From: an uncultured Verrucomicrobiota bacterium
Lineage (GTDB): Bacteria; Verrucomicrobiota; Kiritimatiellia; RFP12; UBA1067
Assembly: GCA_946631535.1 (NCBI GenBank)
Contig: CAMPAF010000102.1
Span: 1-9,414, forward strand
Length of the DNA stretch: 9,414 nt
Direction: 5' to 3'
A program made the translations under genes and the position numbers. Positions 1-7,171 of the stretch are shown in pieces (position 1 is the stretch's first letter; each line of letters starts with the position of its first letter). Below the pieces are notes generated by a model that was given only the letters and a program-made list of their open reading frames with translations, was not told the origin of the DNA and ran no database searches.

Positions 1-1097
1 GGCTCAACCTCTGCCGCTGGGCGTTCCCCGGCACGTGGGCGGCGGACATCGCCGAATCGTGGCGCACGACGAAGGACATCCGCGCGAACTGGCAGTCCGT
101 GAAGGACCTCATCGGCGAGAACCTCTACCTGAGCGCATACGCGCGCCCAGGCCACTACAACGACATGGACATGCTGGAGGTCGGCCAGCTCAAGGGCTCG
201 GTCAAGTCCATCTTCGGCAAGCACGGCGACACGGGCCTCACGCCAGACGAGGAACAGACACACTTCGGCATGTGGTGCATGATGTCCTCGCCGCTCCTGA
301 TCGGGTGCGACGTGCGGACGATCCCCGCGTCCACGAAGGCGCTCATCACGAACCCCTACCTGCTCGCGATGAACCAGAACGACCTCGGTCTCCAGGGCTA
401 CGTCGTATCGCGCGAGGGCGACGCGTACATCCTCGTGAAGGACGCCTGCGAGAAGTTCGGCCTGTCGCGCTACGTGGCGCTCTACAACGGCTCCGACGCT
501 GAACACGAGTTCACCGTGCGCGCGGACGCGCTCGACGTCGCCGGCGAGGTCGACGCGTTCGACCTCGTGGAGATGGCCGACGTCGGCCGGTTCTCCGGCG
601 AGGTCTGCGTAAAGGTCGCGCCGCATGCGTCTAGGTTCTTCCGCATCGATGCCGAGAGGCGCATCCAGCGGACGGTCTACGAGGCGGAGTGCGCCTTCCT
701 CACAGACTACCAGGAGCTGTGGGACGCGACGAAGGCCGGGACGGCCTTCCCCGACCAGAAGAAGGATGCGTCGGGCGGGGTGTACGTGCGCTACATCGGC
801 AACCGTGCTTCCAACGATCTGGTATGGAAGGACGTGAAGGTGGATATGGCGGGCGAATACCTCCTCGCCTTCGGATACGCCGCGCCGGAAGACAGGTCGT
901 TCGACCTTTCGATCGACGGCGGCGCGGCAAAGCGGGTCGCCACGCCGGCGACCGCAGGCAAGATCGGGACTGTCAAGGTCAAGGTGCCGCTCTCGGCCGG
1001 CGTGCACTCGATCCGCCTATCCAACGCGACGGCCTGGATGCCAGATCTCGACCGCATGACTCTCCATGCCGCTCACGGCCTGCGCGACATGCCGTAG
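1..1097 (+). CDS. GH27 alpha-galactosidase / alpha-N-acetylgalactosaminidase-like enzyme with C-terminal carbohydrate-binding domain (5' partial)
   Basis: The reading frame is open from the left edge (first full codon at 3) and gives 364 residues. The catalytic barrel's second half is visible. SWRTTKDI carries the family acid/base Asp (nt 75-77, equivalent to Asp231 of human alpha-galactosidase A) and the substrate-binding Arg before it. GHYNDMDMLEVG follows, with the Asp-Met pair that contacts galactose, then the THFGMWCMMSSPLLIGCDVR block and a small beta domain. The nucleophile Asp would lie upstream of the window. From about nt 672 to 1076 there is a CBM6/CBM35-like beta-sandwich, starting VYEAE and containing SGGVYVRYIGN and a terminal MPDLDRMTL. 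GH27 enzymes remove terminal alpha-linked Gal or GalNAc; which one cannot be decided here. The position usually filled by Glu or Asn in the CxW loop is Arg (CRW). The stop codon is 5 nt from the end of the convergent gene, with no terminator between them. The family call is firm; the substrate is inferred. Confidence 0.9.
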   Translation, partial: LNLCRWAFPGTWAADIAESWRTTKDIRANWQSVKDLIGENLYLSAYARPGHYNDMDMLEVGQLKGSVKSIFGKHGDTGLTPDEEQTHFGMWCMMSSPLLIGCDVRTIPASTKALITNPYLLAMNQNDLGLQGYVVSREGDAYILVKDACEKFGLSRYVALYNGSDAEHEFTVRADALDVAGEVDAFDLVEMADVGRFSGEVCVKVAPHASRFFRIDAERRIQRTVYEAECAFLTDYQELWDATKAGTAFPDQKKDASGGVYVRYIGNRASNDLVWKDVKVDMAGEYLLAFGYAAPEDRSFDLSIDGGAAKRVATPATAGKIGTVKVKVPLSAGVHSIRLSNATAWMPDLDRMTLHAAHGLRDMP

Positions 1098-1102
1098 GCG
1101 CG

Positions 1103-2017
1103 TCACGGCCGGATCTCGACGAAGCGGCGCTCCTTTTCGGAGGCGGCGGGGATTTCAGGATCGGGTACCCCGTCCTTCCTTGCTGCGGCCAGAATCACGT
1201 CCAGCCGCGCAACCTCCGCGCTCGTCATCGTGCGAAGCATGGACTCCATGGCGACCGTCAGTCGTTCCTGGCTCGACTGGAAGCCGCTCATCACGGCCGG
1301 CACCTCGATCGAGAACTTCGCCTGCAGGAGCTTGAACACCGCGCTCATGCGCAGGCCGGCGTCGCTTGCCGTCCCCTTCTTGAAGATGGCACTGACAATC
1401 CCCCTGATTTCCTCCCGATTGTCGGCGAGAGCCTTCTTGCCTTCCGCGGAGAGGAGTCCTGCGAGTCCGTTCAGGAAGAGATCCGGCTCGTTTCCTGCCG
1501 CGCCGGCGCTTATCCTGAACCCGCCGCCCTTGGCGGTGTCGTCGAAATCCCTGATGAGTTTTTCCACGAAATCTTTGCAGGTCAAGCGTTCTGGAGGCAG
1601 GTCTCTGCAATTCGGATCGCGGCTGACATTTCTCTGGTAGGCGGCATGGGCCCTGTCGTAATCCGCCGCATTCTTGGCGATAAGGGTGTCGAGCAGCTTC
1701 ACGACCGCACCGCGCATCCCCGGGTCGAGGCTTGCGAGATCCGCAGGCTCGACGTCTTTGTTCATGGCGCGCTCATTCATGAGCGAGACGATCAGCATCT
1801 GGTGCTTCTTGAAGACATTCCTGAGCCGATGCCCGTCAAGATATCCGGACTTTCCGACGTCCTTGTCGTAGTCGGAGATGTCCTCGGTGAGCCCTGCACG
1901 AAACTTTTCGCTGGCATTTGAGATGATTATATCATATCTTATTTTGGCTTGCCGGGAGTGTCGGCAATTCCCGGCAATTTCATGCGCCGTTGCATATTTC
2001 ATAAAACAGGAGACCAT
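1103..2017 (-). CDS. Hypothetical protein, mostly helical, N-terminus uncertain
   Basis: I do not recognise this protein. The minus-strand frame codes for up to 304 residues rich in Lys, Glu, Asp, Ala and Leu, with no membrane segment or obvious signal peptide. It has a Cys pair near LTCKDF and a Gly-rich stretch (TAKGGGFRISAGAAG) in the middle. The amino acid composition looks like a real soluble helical protein, while the overlapping plus-strand frames do not. The start is doubtful. The ATG at 2017 sits 4 nt from the divergent GH109 gene and has no ribosome binding site. The next in-frame ATGs (2002, 1798) are no better, and there is no in-frame GTG or TTG before 1798. Sequence upstream of about 1918 becomes AT-rich and looks non-coding. 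An out-of-frame ATG at 1917 lies just after a TATAAT, so a 1-nt indel near the start is possible. By eye it looks less GC-rich than its neighbours, which hints at acquisition from elsewhere (inference). Confidence 0.55.
   Translation of the reverse strand: MVSCFMKYATAHEIAGNCRHSRQAKIRYDIIISNASEKFRAGLTEDISDYDKDVGKSGYLDGHRLRNVFKKHQMLIVSLMNERAMNKDVEPADLASLDPGMRGAVVKLLDTLIAKNAADYDRAHAAYQRNVSRDPNCRDLPPERLTCKDFVEKLIRDFDDTAKGGGFRISAGAAGNEPDLFLNGLAGLLSAEGKKALADNREEIRGIVSAIFKKGTASDAGLRMSAVFKLLQAKFSIEVPAVMSGFQSSQERLTVAMESMLRTMTSAEVARLDVILAAARKDGVPDPEIPAASEKERRFVEIRP
1926..1931 (-). promoter_or_regulatory. Candidate -10 box (TATAAT) for the minus-strand hypothetical gene
   Basis: Read on the minus strand this is a perfect TATAAT in an AT-rich patch that stands out from the GC-rich surroundings. 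No good -35 hexamer is visible 16-18 nt upstream. It lies inside an imperfect 13-bp inverted repeat, ATGAT-TAT-ATCAT (1923-1935). That repeat also offers a plus-strand TATCAT (1930-1935) pointing at the GH109 gene, so the two divergent genes might share a control point. The assignment is by consensus only. Confidence 0.35.
1949..1977 (+). promoter_or_regulatory. 9-bp inverted repeat (hairpin or operator) upstream of the GH109 gene
   Basis: TTGCCGGGA (1949-1957) is exactly complementary to TCCCGGCAA (1969-1977) across an 11-nt loop. CGGCAATT also occurs twice, 10 nt apart (1962-1969 and 1972-1979). The element lies 44 nt before the GH109 start in the divergent intergenic region. It could be an operator for a local regulator or a hairpin in the 5' untranslated RNA. 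There is no T-tract, so it does not look like an intrinsic terminator. The repeat is seen directly; its function is inference. Confidence 0.45.
2008..2013 (+). promoter_or_regulatory. Ribosome binding site of the GH109 gene
   Basis: AGGAGA sits 7 nt before the ATG at 2021. It decides the start in favour of the Met that begins the twin-arginine signal, rather than an upstream in-frame ATG at 1949, which would place 24 implausible residues before the signal. Confidence 0.8.
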
Positions 2018-2020
2018 GAC

Positions 2021-3412
2021 ATGAAACAGAACAGGAGAGATTTCCTAAAGGGAACAGCGTGGATGCTAGGAGCCGCCGCGGTGGCCGGATGCGCGATCGA
2101 CAAGCCTTTGGCTTGCGGCGGCACGGGGACCATGTGCAACTTCAGCGTGCCGCCCATGAAGAAGATCCGGGTCGGGTTCATCGGCATCGGCGAACGCGGC
2201 ACAGCGGCGGTGAAACGAGTTTCGCTGCTGCCCGGCATCGAGACGGCGGCGCTCTGCGACCTGCGTCCCGCGCAGACCGACGCCGCCAGGAAGTGGCTCA
2301 AGCAGAAGAAGAAGCCCGGCGCGATGAAGGTGTACGCCGGGAAGAGCGACAGCTGGAAAGGCGTCTGCGACGACGACGGCGTGGACGTCGTCTACATCGC
2401 CACGCCTGCCGGCCTGCATGCCGAGATGGAGGTCTACGCGCTCAAGGCCGGCAAGCACGTGCTTTCGGAAGTGCCCGGCGCGCAGACGATCGAGGAGGCG
2501 TGGGAGATAGTGGAGACGTGCGAGAAGTCGCGCCGCCACTGCATGATGCTCGAGAACTGCTGCTACGGCGAGATGGAGATGTTCGCCTGGAACCTGGTCC
2601 ACAAGGGCCTGCTCGGCACGCTCACCCACGCCGAGGGCGGCTACATCCACAACCTCGTGTGGCGCCACCTCGAGAACAACTTCCGCAACAGGGGCCTTTT
2701 CAACGGCGGCACGGTGCGCCGCTACGGCAACACCTATCCCACGCATGCGCTCGGGCCGATCTGCCTCTACATGGACATGAACCGCGGCGACCGCATGGAG
2801 AGGATCGTCTCGATGTCCTCCCTGTCCGCCGCACATGCAGAGTTCGCCGCCGCGAAGTACAAGCCCGAGGACTGGCAGAACCGCCTCCAGTGGCTGACGG
2901 GCGACATGAACACCTCGATCATCAAGACGGCGAAGGGGCGCACCATCATGATGCAGGTGGACCAGTCCACGCCGCGTCCCTACAGCCGCATCAACCTAAT
3001 CCAGGGCACGAAGGGATGCTTCTACGACTATCCGCCGCGCCTCGCGCTCGTCAAGACGCCGGGCGAGCACGCCGGCTGGCTTTCCGACGCCGACTTCGCC
3101 AAGGCGCGCGAGGAGCACAAGCACCCGCTCTGGAAGAGCGTCGGCGCGATCGCGAAGAAGGTTGGCGGCCACGGCGGAATGGACTTCATCATGGACCTCC
3201 GCTGGGCGTACTGCCTCCAGAACGGCATGCCGCTCGACATGGATGTGTACGACCTCGCCTCGTGGAGCGCGATCGTCCCCTGCTCCGCCGAAAGCGACCG
3301 CAAGGGCGGCACGCCCGTGGAGATCCCAGACTTCACGCGCGGCGGCTGGTGCACGGCCAAGCCCGTGTCCATCGGCGACGTCGACCTCGCGAAGATGGGC
3401 CTTGCGATATGA
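2021..3412 (+). CDS. GH109-family (Gfo/Idh/MocA fold) alpha-N-acetylgalactosaminidase, Tat lipoprotein
   Basis: 463 residues. The protein resembles the NAD-dependent GH109 alpha-N-acetylgalactosaminidase of Elizabethkingia, which cleaves terminal alpha-GalNAc by an oxidation/elimination route using bound NAD. The N-terminus is a twin-arginine signal (RRDFLKG, residues 5-11) followed by a hydrophobic stretch and a lipobox VAGC. It is probably exported folded with its cofactor and lipid-anchored at Cys24. The Rossmann fold starts near residue 49 with VGFIGIGERG. From memory of the family, the residues studied in the Elizabethkingia enzyme all have counterparts here: Glu178 (LENCCY), Tyr208 and His210 (GGYIH), Tyr239 and His242 (YPTH), and Tyr321 (RPY). 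The HGGMDF and DVYDLASWSAI blocks and the PDFT tail also fit. It is flanked by a GH27 gene on the same strand, which supports a shared role on alpha-Gal/GalNAc-capped glycans. An ordinary secreted sugar oxidoreductase of the same fold is the alternative. Confidence 0.9.
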   Translation: MKQNRRDFLKGTAWMLGAAAVAGCAIDKPLACGGTGTMCNFSVPPMKKIRVGFIGIGERGTAAVKRVSLLPGIETAALCDLRPAQTDAARKWLKQKKKPGAMKVYAGKSDSWKGVCDDDGVDVVYIATPAGLHAEMEVYALKAGKHVLSEVPGAQTIEEAWEIVETCEKSRRHCMMLENCCYGEMEMFAWNLVHKGLLGTLTHAEGGYIHNLVWRHLENNFRNRGLFNGGTVRRYGNTYPTHALGPICLYMDMNRGDRMERIVSMSSLSAAHAEFAAAKYKPEDWQNRLQWLTGDMNTSIIKTAKGRTIMMQVDQSTPRPYSRINLIQGTKGCFYDYPPRLALVKTPGEHAGWLSDADFAKAREEHKHPLWKSVGAIAKKVGGHGGMDFIMDLRWAYCLQNGMPLDMDVYDLASWSAIVPCSAESDRKGGTPVEIPDFTRGGWCTAKPVSIGDVDLAKMGLAI

Positions 3413-3440
3413 GGATACCGTCCTGCCTGGTGAGATTGGC

Positions 3441-3475
3441 GCCTGGTGCCTAGTGCGTATTGCTTAGTGCCAAGT
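3441..3475. repeat. Degenerate 7-nt tandem array over the end of the prepilin peptidase gene
   Basis: Five heptamers lie in register: GCCTGGT, GCCTAGT, GCGTATT, GCTTAGT, GCCAAGT (consensus GCCTAGT). The minus-strand stop codon (3450-3452) and the last eight codons of the prepilin peptidase fall in the array, so its C-terminal residues (YLALSNTH) are repeat-encoded. A further GCCTGGT occurs at 3425-3431 out of register. TTGGCGC (3436-3442) can pair with GTGCCAA (3467-3473) with one G-U pair, giving a weak hairpin between the two convergent genes. The rest of the short gap 3413-3440 shows nothing else. Confidence 0.6.
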
Positions 3476-4343
3476 ACCACGCTATGAGCGCAGGACCCCA
3501 GAACATCCACGCCAGCACGCCGAGCGCGATGAACGGACCGTACGGCACGGCCGTGCATCCGCCAAGCTTCGCCTTGCCGCGAAGGATCATCCCCACGCCT
3601 ATGATCGACCCGACGAGCGACGAGACGATGATCGTAAAGATTACCGCCCATGGCCCGAAGAACGCGCCTACCGCCCCCAAGAGCTTCACGTCTCCAAATC
3701 CCATGGCGTCCTTCTTGAGCAGCTTCGTGAACAGCCATCCCAGCCCCCACAGGAAGAAGAAGCCGAACATGAGCCCGCCCGCCGACCAGCAGAGCGCCGA
3801 CAGGTTCGCACTCCATCCCGTAGCGTCCTTGCCGACTATTCCCTGAAGTTCCGGCACGAAGAAGCTTAGCGGCACGCCCAGCACCATGCCGCCTATCGTC
3901 ACGCGGTCCGGCAGGTAGAAGTGGTCCAGGTCGATGAACGAGCCGAGAATGAGTCCTGTGACCACTAGCCACCCCACTGGCACCATCCAGAAGTCCGCAT
4001 AAGGCACGAGCCCGACCGGAGGCGGCGCGCGAAAGAAGAACGGCGTCGCCCACTGCAGATACACGAGCAGGAACAGCACTCCTCCAATCAGCTCCACCAT
4101 GATGTAGCGCGCGGAGATCGGCTCGTGGCAGCTCGCGCACCGCCCGCGCAGCGCCAGCCAGCTGACTATCGGGATGTTCTGCCACCAACGGATGGGCGCG
4201 TTGCACTTCGGACAGTGCGAGCCCGGGCGCACCACGGACTCTTCGCGCGGCAGGCGCCAGATGCAGACGTTCAGGAAGCTCGCCACGCAGCACCCGAAGG
4301 CGAACGAGAACGAAGCGAAGACGAAGAAGTAGTACATGTCCAT
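3450..4343 (-). CDS. pilD: Prepilin peptidase / N-methyltransferase (A24 family)
   Basis: 297 residues. This integral inner-membrane aspartic protease cleaves the leader of type IV prepilins or type II secretion pseudopilins and usually methylates the new N-terminus. The N-terminal domain has SFLNVCIWRLPREESVVRPG followed by the zinc-type double CxxC (Cys44, Cys47, Cys69, Cys72), the form linked with methyltransferase activity. The protease domain has the first catalytic Asp at 138 (GSFIDLDHFYLPD) and the second at 218 in the GxGD-type motif (GFGD). Several hydrophobic membrane segments are spread over residues 5-25 and 80-295. The ATG at 4343 overlaps the polA stop as TGATG, and a strong GGAGG (4351-4355) lies 7 nt upstream inside polA, so translation is probably coupled to polA. 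No pilin or secretion genes are in the window, so the substrate is unknown. Length and motifs are normal for the family. Confidence 0.95.
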   Translation of the reverse strand: MDMYYFFVFASFSFAFGCCVASFLNVCIWRLPREESVVRPGSHCPKCNAPIRWWQNIPIVSWLALRGRCASCHEPISARYIMVELIGGVLFLLVYLQWATPFFFRAPPPVGLVPYADFWMVPVGWLVVTGLILGSFIDLDHFYLPDRVTIGGMVLGVPLSFFVPELQGIVGKDATGWSANLSALCWSAGGLMFGFFFLWGLGWLFTKLLKKDAMGFGDVKLLGAVGAFFGPWAVIFTIIVSSLVGSIIGVGMILRGKAKLGGCTAVPYGPFIALGVLAWMFWGPALIAWYLALSNTH

Positions 4344-7120
4344 CAGTGTGCCTCCAGCCAGTTGTTGCCGACTCCTACGGAAACGTCGAGCGGGACGCCG
4401 AGGTCGAGCGCGCCCGACATCTCGCGGACGACGATCTCCTTCACGCGGTCCACTTCGCCGATCGGCGTGTCGAAAAGCAGCTCGTCGTGTATCTGCAGCA
4501 CCATCTGCGTGCACAGGCCAGCCGCCTTCAGCGCGCGGTCCACCTTCACCATCGCGAGCTTGATCAGGTCGGCGGCCGTCCCCTGGATTGGCGTGTTGAT
4601 GGCGTCGCGCTCGGCGGCCTGCCGCGCGGTGGCGTTGCGCGAGCTGATGTCGCGGAGCGTGCGGCGGCGGCCGAGCGCCGTGACGGCGTAGCCCGTCTCG
4701 CGCGCCTTTGCGATGGAGGCGTCCATGAACGCGCGTATCTTCGGATAGAGCGAGAAGTAGGCGTCTATCAGGTCCGCCGCCTCGCGGCGCGGTATGTGCA
4801 GGCGCTGGGAGAGCCCGAAGGCGGAGATGCCGTAGATGATGCCGAAGTTGACCATCTTGCACTTCGAGCGCATCTCGTCGGTGACGAGCGCCGGCATCAC
4901 GTCGTAGACGCGCGCGGCAGTCTCGCGGTGGATGTCCGCGCCGTTCGCGAAGGCGTCGAGCATCGTCTCGTCGCCGCTCATCGCAGCCATGATGCGAAGC
5001 TCGATCTGCGAGTAGTCGGCGGAAATGAGGCGGTGGTCGGCGTCGCGCGCGATGAACGCGGCGCGGATCGGCTTGCCGCGCTCCGTGCGGATCGGGATGT
5101 TCTGCAGGTTGGGATCCGAGGAGGAGAGGCGGCCAGTCTCGGTGAACGCCTGGGCGAAGGTGGTGTGGACTCGCCCGTCGGGACCGAGGCACTGCGGAAG
5201 CTTGTCCACGTAGGTGGACTTGAGCTTGGCGCAGGCGCGGTACTCGAGAATCTTTCCGACTACGGGATGCGACTCGGCTAGCTTCACGAGCGTCTTCTCG
5301 TCCGTCGCGTAGAAGCCGCGCTGCGTCTTCTTAACGCCCTGCGAATCGAGCCCGAGCTTCCCGAACAGGAACTCGGATAGCTGCTGGGGAGAGTCGAGGT
5401 TGAGCGTGCCGTCGCCGTAGGAGCATATCTCCGCCGCCAGCGCGCCGATCTCGCGGTCGAGCGTCGCGCCATAGGCGCGCAGCGCAGGCACGTCGATCCG
5501 CACGCCTGCGGACTCCATCTCCACGAGGATGGGCACGAGCGGCTCCTCGCTCTGCTCCAGCGCCGGCAGGGCGCCGGCCTCTCCGGCGCGCGGACGCAGC
5601 ACGGCGTCGAGCTGAAGCGTCACGTCGGCGTCCTCGGCGGCGTAGTCGAGTATCTTCTCTGGCGGGATGTCGGCCATCGTCGGTTGCTCCTGGCCGCGCA
5701 GCTTCTCGCCGACCACCGCCTCGTACGGGATGGGGTCGTAGCCGAGGAACTCGCGCGCGAGGCCGTCCATGCCGTGCCGCGCGGCGGCGTCCGTCACGTA
5801 ATGCTCCAGCATCGTGTCGCGCACGGTGGAGCCGAAGATGATGCCGTAGCGGCGGAGGACGGTGATGTCGTACTTGCCGTTCTGCGCGATCAGCGTCTTT
5901 GAGGGGTCGGCGAACGCGGCGGCGAAGTGGTGCAAAAGCGATGGCGACTGCGGCGCGGCGGCGAAGGAGAAGAGGTCGTCAGCCACCGGCGCGGGGCGCG
6001 CGATCGGCACGTACCATGCCCTGCCCTTCTCCGTGGCGAACGACACTCCGACGAGATCGACCGTGTGCGCGTCGGTGCCGGTCGTCTCGGTGTCGAACGC
6101 AAAGGCCGGCGCAGCCTCCAGGATGCGCGCGAGCTCCTGCGCCTCGGCGTCCGTCGTCACGAGCCGGTAGTCGTGCGGCACGTCCGCAAGCTTCTTGAAC
6201 GTGACAGCCGGCGCAAGCGGCGCATCGGCGCCCAGGAGCGTCTTCGCGAGGTGGCTAAGCTCGTACTTGGCGCAGACGGCGGCAAGCCGCTCGCGGTCCG
6301 GCTCCTGGCGCGCGAACGAATCGAGCGAGACCTCCAGCGGCACGTCGGTGCGGATCGTGGTGAGGAACTTCGACATCTTCGCGTCCTCTGCGCCGGCGGC
6401 CACCTTCTCGGCCACCTTGCCCTTGAGGTCGGCGGCGTGGGCGATAAGGTTCTCCACTGTGCCGAACTGCGCGAGGAGCGCGGATGCGGTCTTCTCGCCC
6501 ACGCCCTTGATGCCGGGAATGTTGTCGGACGCGTCGCCCGCGAGCGCGAGCCAGTCGATCATCTGCGAAGGGGAGACGAGGCCCCAGTGCTCCTTCACGC
6601 GCGCCTCGTCGTATATCTCCGCGCCTTCGCCCGCGCGGCCGGGACGGAAGAGGCGGATGTTCGGCGCGACGAGCTGGGCGGCGTCCTTGTCGGGCGTCGC
6701 GAGGTACACGTCGAAGCCCTCGGCGGCGGCGCGGACGGCTATGGTGCCCATCACGTCGTCCGCCTCGAAGCCATCCTGGCGGATGAGCGGCAGGCGCAGG
6801 GCCTCCGCCAGCTCGAGCGCGTAGGGGATGTTGGAGGCGAGATCCTCAGGCATCTTCTCGCGCTGCGCCTTGTATGGCGGATACGCCTCGTGCCGGAACG
6901 TGGGCCCGCTCGGATCCATCGCCAGCACCGCGTGCGTGGGCTTCCAGTCCTTGAGGATGGAGACGATCCCGTTCGCGAAGCCGATGAGCGCGGAGGTGGT
7001 CATGCCGGTGGACGTCACGCGCGGGTTGCGCAGGAACACGAAATGCCCGCGGTAGAGAAACGGCATCACGTCGATGATGAAGAGCGTCTTCTTCTCTGGC
7101 TTGTTCTGTTCTTCGGACAT
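4343..7120 (-). CDS. polA: DNA polymerase I
   Basis: 925 residues, close to the 928 of the E. coli enzyme. It fills gaps and removes RNA primers in replication and repair. The domains are in the standard order. The 5'-3' exonuclease covers about residues 10-300, with GFEADD, TPDKDAAQL and GDASDNIPGIKGVGEKTA. The 3'-5' proofreading exonuclease covers about 335-525, with all acidic residues present (Asp343, Glu345, Asp418, and Tyr493 with Asp497 in the DEDDy pattern). The polymerase domain covers about 535-925. In it, motif A is DYSQIELR (Asp702), motif B is KMVNFGIIYG with Phe at the E. coli Phe762 position, and motif C is QIHDELL (Asp879). Proofreading should therefore be active, unlike in Taq-type enzymes that have lost it. 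The start at 7120 is chosen because GGAG lies 6 nt upstream; an earlier ATG (7153) overlaps the -10 box. It is the first gene of a two-gene unit with pilD. Confidence 0.98.
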   Translation of the reverse strand: MSEEQNKPEKKTLFIIDVMPFLYRGHFVFLRNPRVTSTGMTTSALIGFANGIVSILKDWKPTHAVLAMDPSGPTFRHEAYPPYKAQREKMPEDLASNIPYALELAEALRLPLIRQDGFEADDVMGTIAVRAAAEGFDVYLATPDKDAAQLVAPNIRLFRPGRAGEGAEIYDEARVKEHWGLVSPSQMIDWLALAGDASDNIPGIKGVGEKTASALLAQFGTVENLIAHAADLKGKVAEKVAAGAEDAKMSKFLTTIRTDVPLEVSLDSFARQEPDRERLAAVCAKYELSHLAKTLLGADAPLAPAVTFKKLADVPHDYRLVTTDAEAQELARILEAAPAFAFDTETTGTDAHTVDLVGVSFATEKGRAWYVPIARPAPVADDLFSFAAAPQSPSLLHHFAAAFADPSKTLIAQNGKYDITVLRRYGIIFGSTVRDTMLEHYVTDAAARHGMDGLAREFLGYDPIPYEAVVGEKLRGQEQPTMADIPPEKILDYAAEDADVTLQLDAVLRPRAGEAGALPALEQSEEPLVPILVEMESAGVRIDVPALRAYGATLDREIGALAAEICSYGDGTLNLDSPQQLSEFLFGKLGLDSQGVKKTQRGFYATDEKTLVKLAESHPVVGKILEYRACAKLKSTYVDKLPQCLGPDGRVHTTFAQAFTETGRLSSSDPNLQNIPIRTERGKPIRAAFIARDADHRLISADYSQIELRIMAAMSGDETMLDAFANGADIHRETAARVYDVMPALVTDEMRSKCKMVNFGIIYGISAFGLSQRLHIPRREAADLIDAYFSLYPKIRAFMDASIAKARETGYAVTALGRRRTLRDISSRNATARQAAERDAINTPIQGTAADLIKLAMVKVDRALKAAGLCTQMVLQIHDELLFDTPIGEVDRVKEIVVREMSGALDLGVPLDVSVGVGNNWLEAH
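4351..4355 (-). promoter_or_regulatory. Ribosome binding site of pilD inside the polA 3' end
   Basis: GGAGG on the minus strand, 7 nt before the ATG at 4343, sits within the last codons of polA. It fixes the pilD start and excludes the much longer open frame that continues upstream through polA. Confidence 0.85.
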
Positions 7121-7126
7121 GTTCGG

Positions 7127-7130
7127 CTCC
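7127..7130 (-). promoter_or_regulatory. Ribosome binding site of polA
   Basis: GGAG on the minus strand, 6 nt before the ATG at 7120. It favours this start over the upstream in-frame ATG at 7153, which has no such site and is part of the promoter. Confidence 0.7.
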
Positions 7131-7151
7131 GGTTGGGCTGCTACGCCGCCC

Positions 7152-7160
7152 ATTATACCA
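7152..7160 (-). promoter_or_regulatory. Extended -10 promoter of polA (TGGTATAAT)
   Basis: On the minus strand a perfect TATAAT (7157 down to 7152) is preceded by TGG, which forms an extended -10 element and can work without a good -35; none is evident. Transcription would start near 7145 and leave a leader of about 25 nt with the GGAG site. The assignment is by consensus only. Confidence 0.6.
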
Positions 7161-7171
7161 AAAAACAGCAG

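Noticed and set aside
689..1921. 410-residue plus-strand open frame
   Set aside because: It overlaps the GH27 C-terminal domain in another frame and the antisense of the hypothetical gene. Its translation is Arg/His-rich and matches no family.
3413..3475. Intrinsic terminator between the convergent GH109 and pilD genes
   Set aside because: Only a weak 7-bp stem with a long loop and no T-tract is present on either strand.
3028..4293. 421-residue minus-strand open frame, and 5927-7210 (427 residues, plus strand)
   Set aside because: Both are low-complexity Arg-rich shadows of high-GC genes (GH109/pilD and polA) without any recognisable motif.
4344..5192. Upstream extension of the pilD open frame to 580 residues
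   Set aside because: The extension is an Arg/Pro-rich shadow of polA. The GGAGG site and the family N-terminus put the start at 4343.
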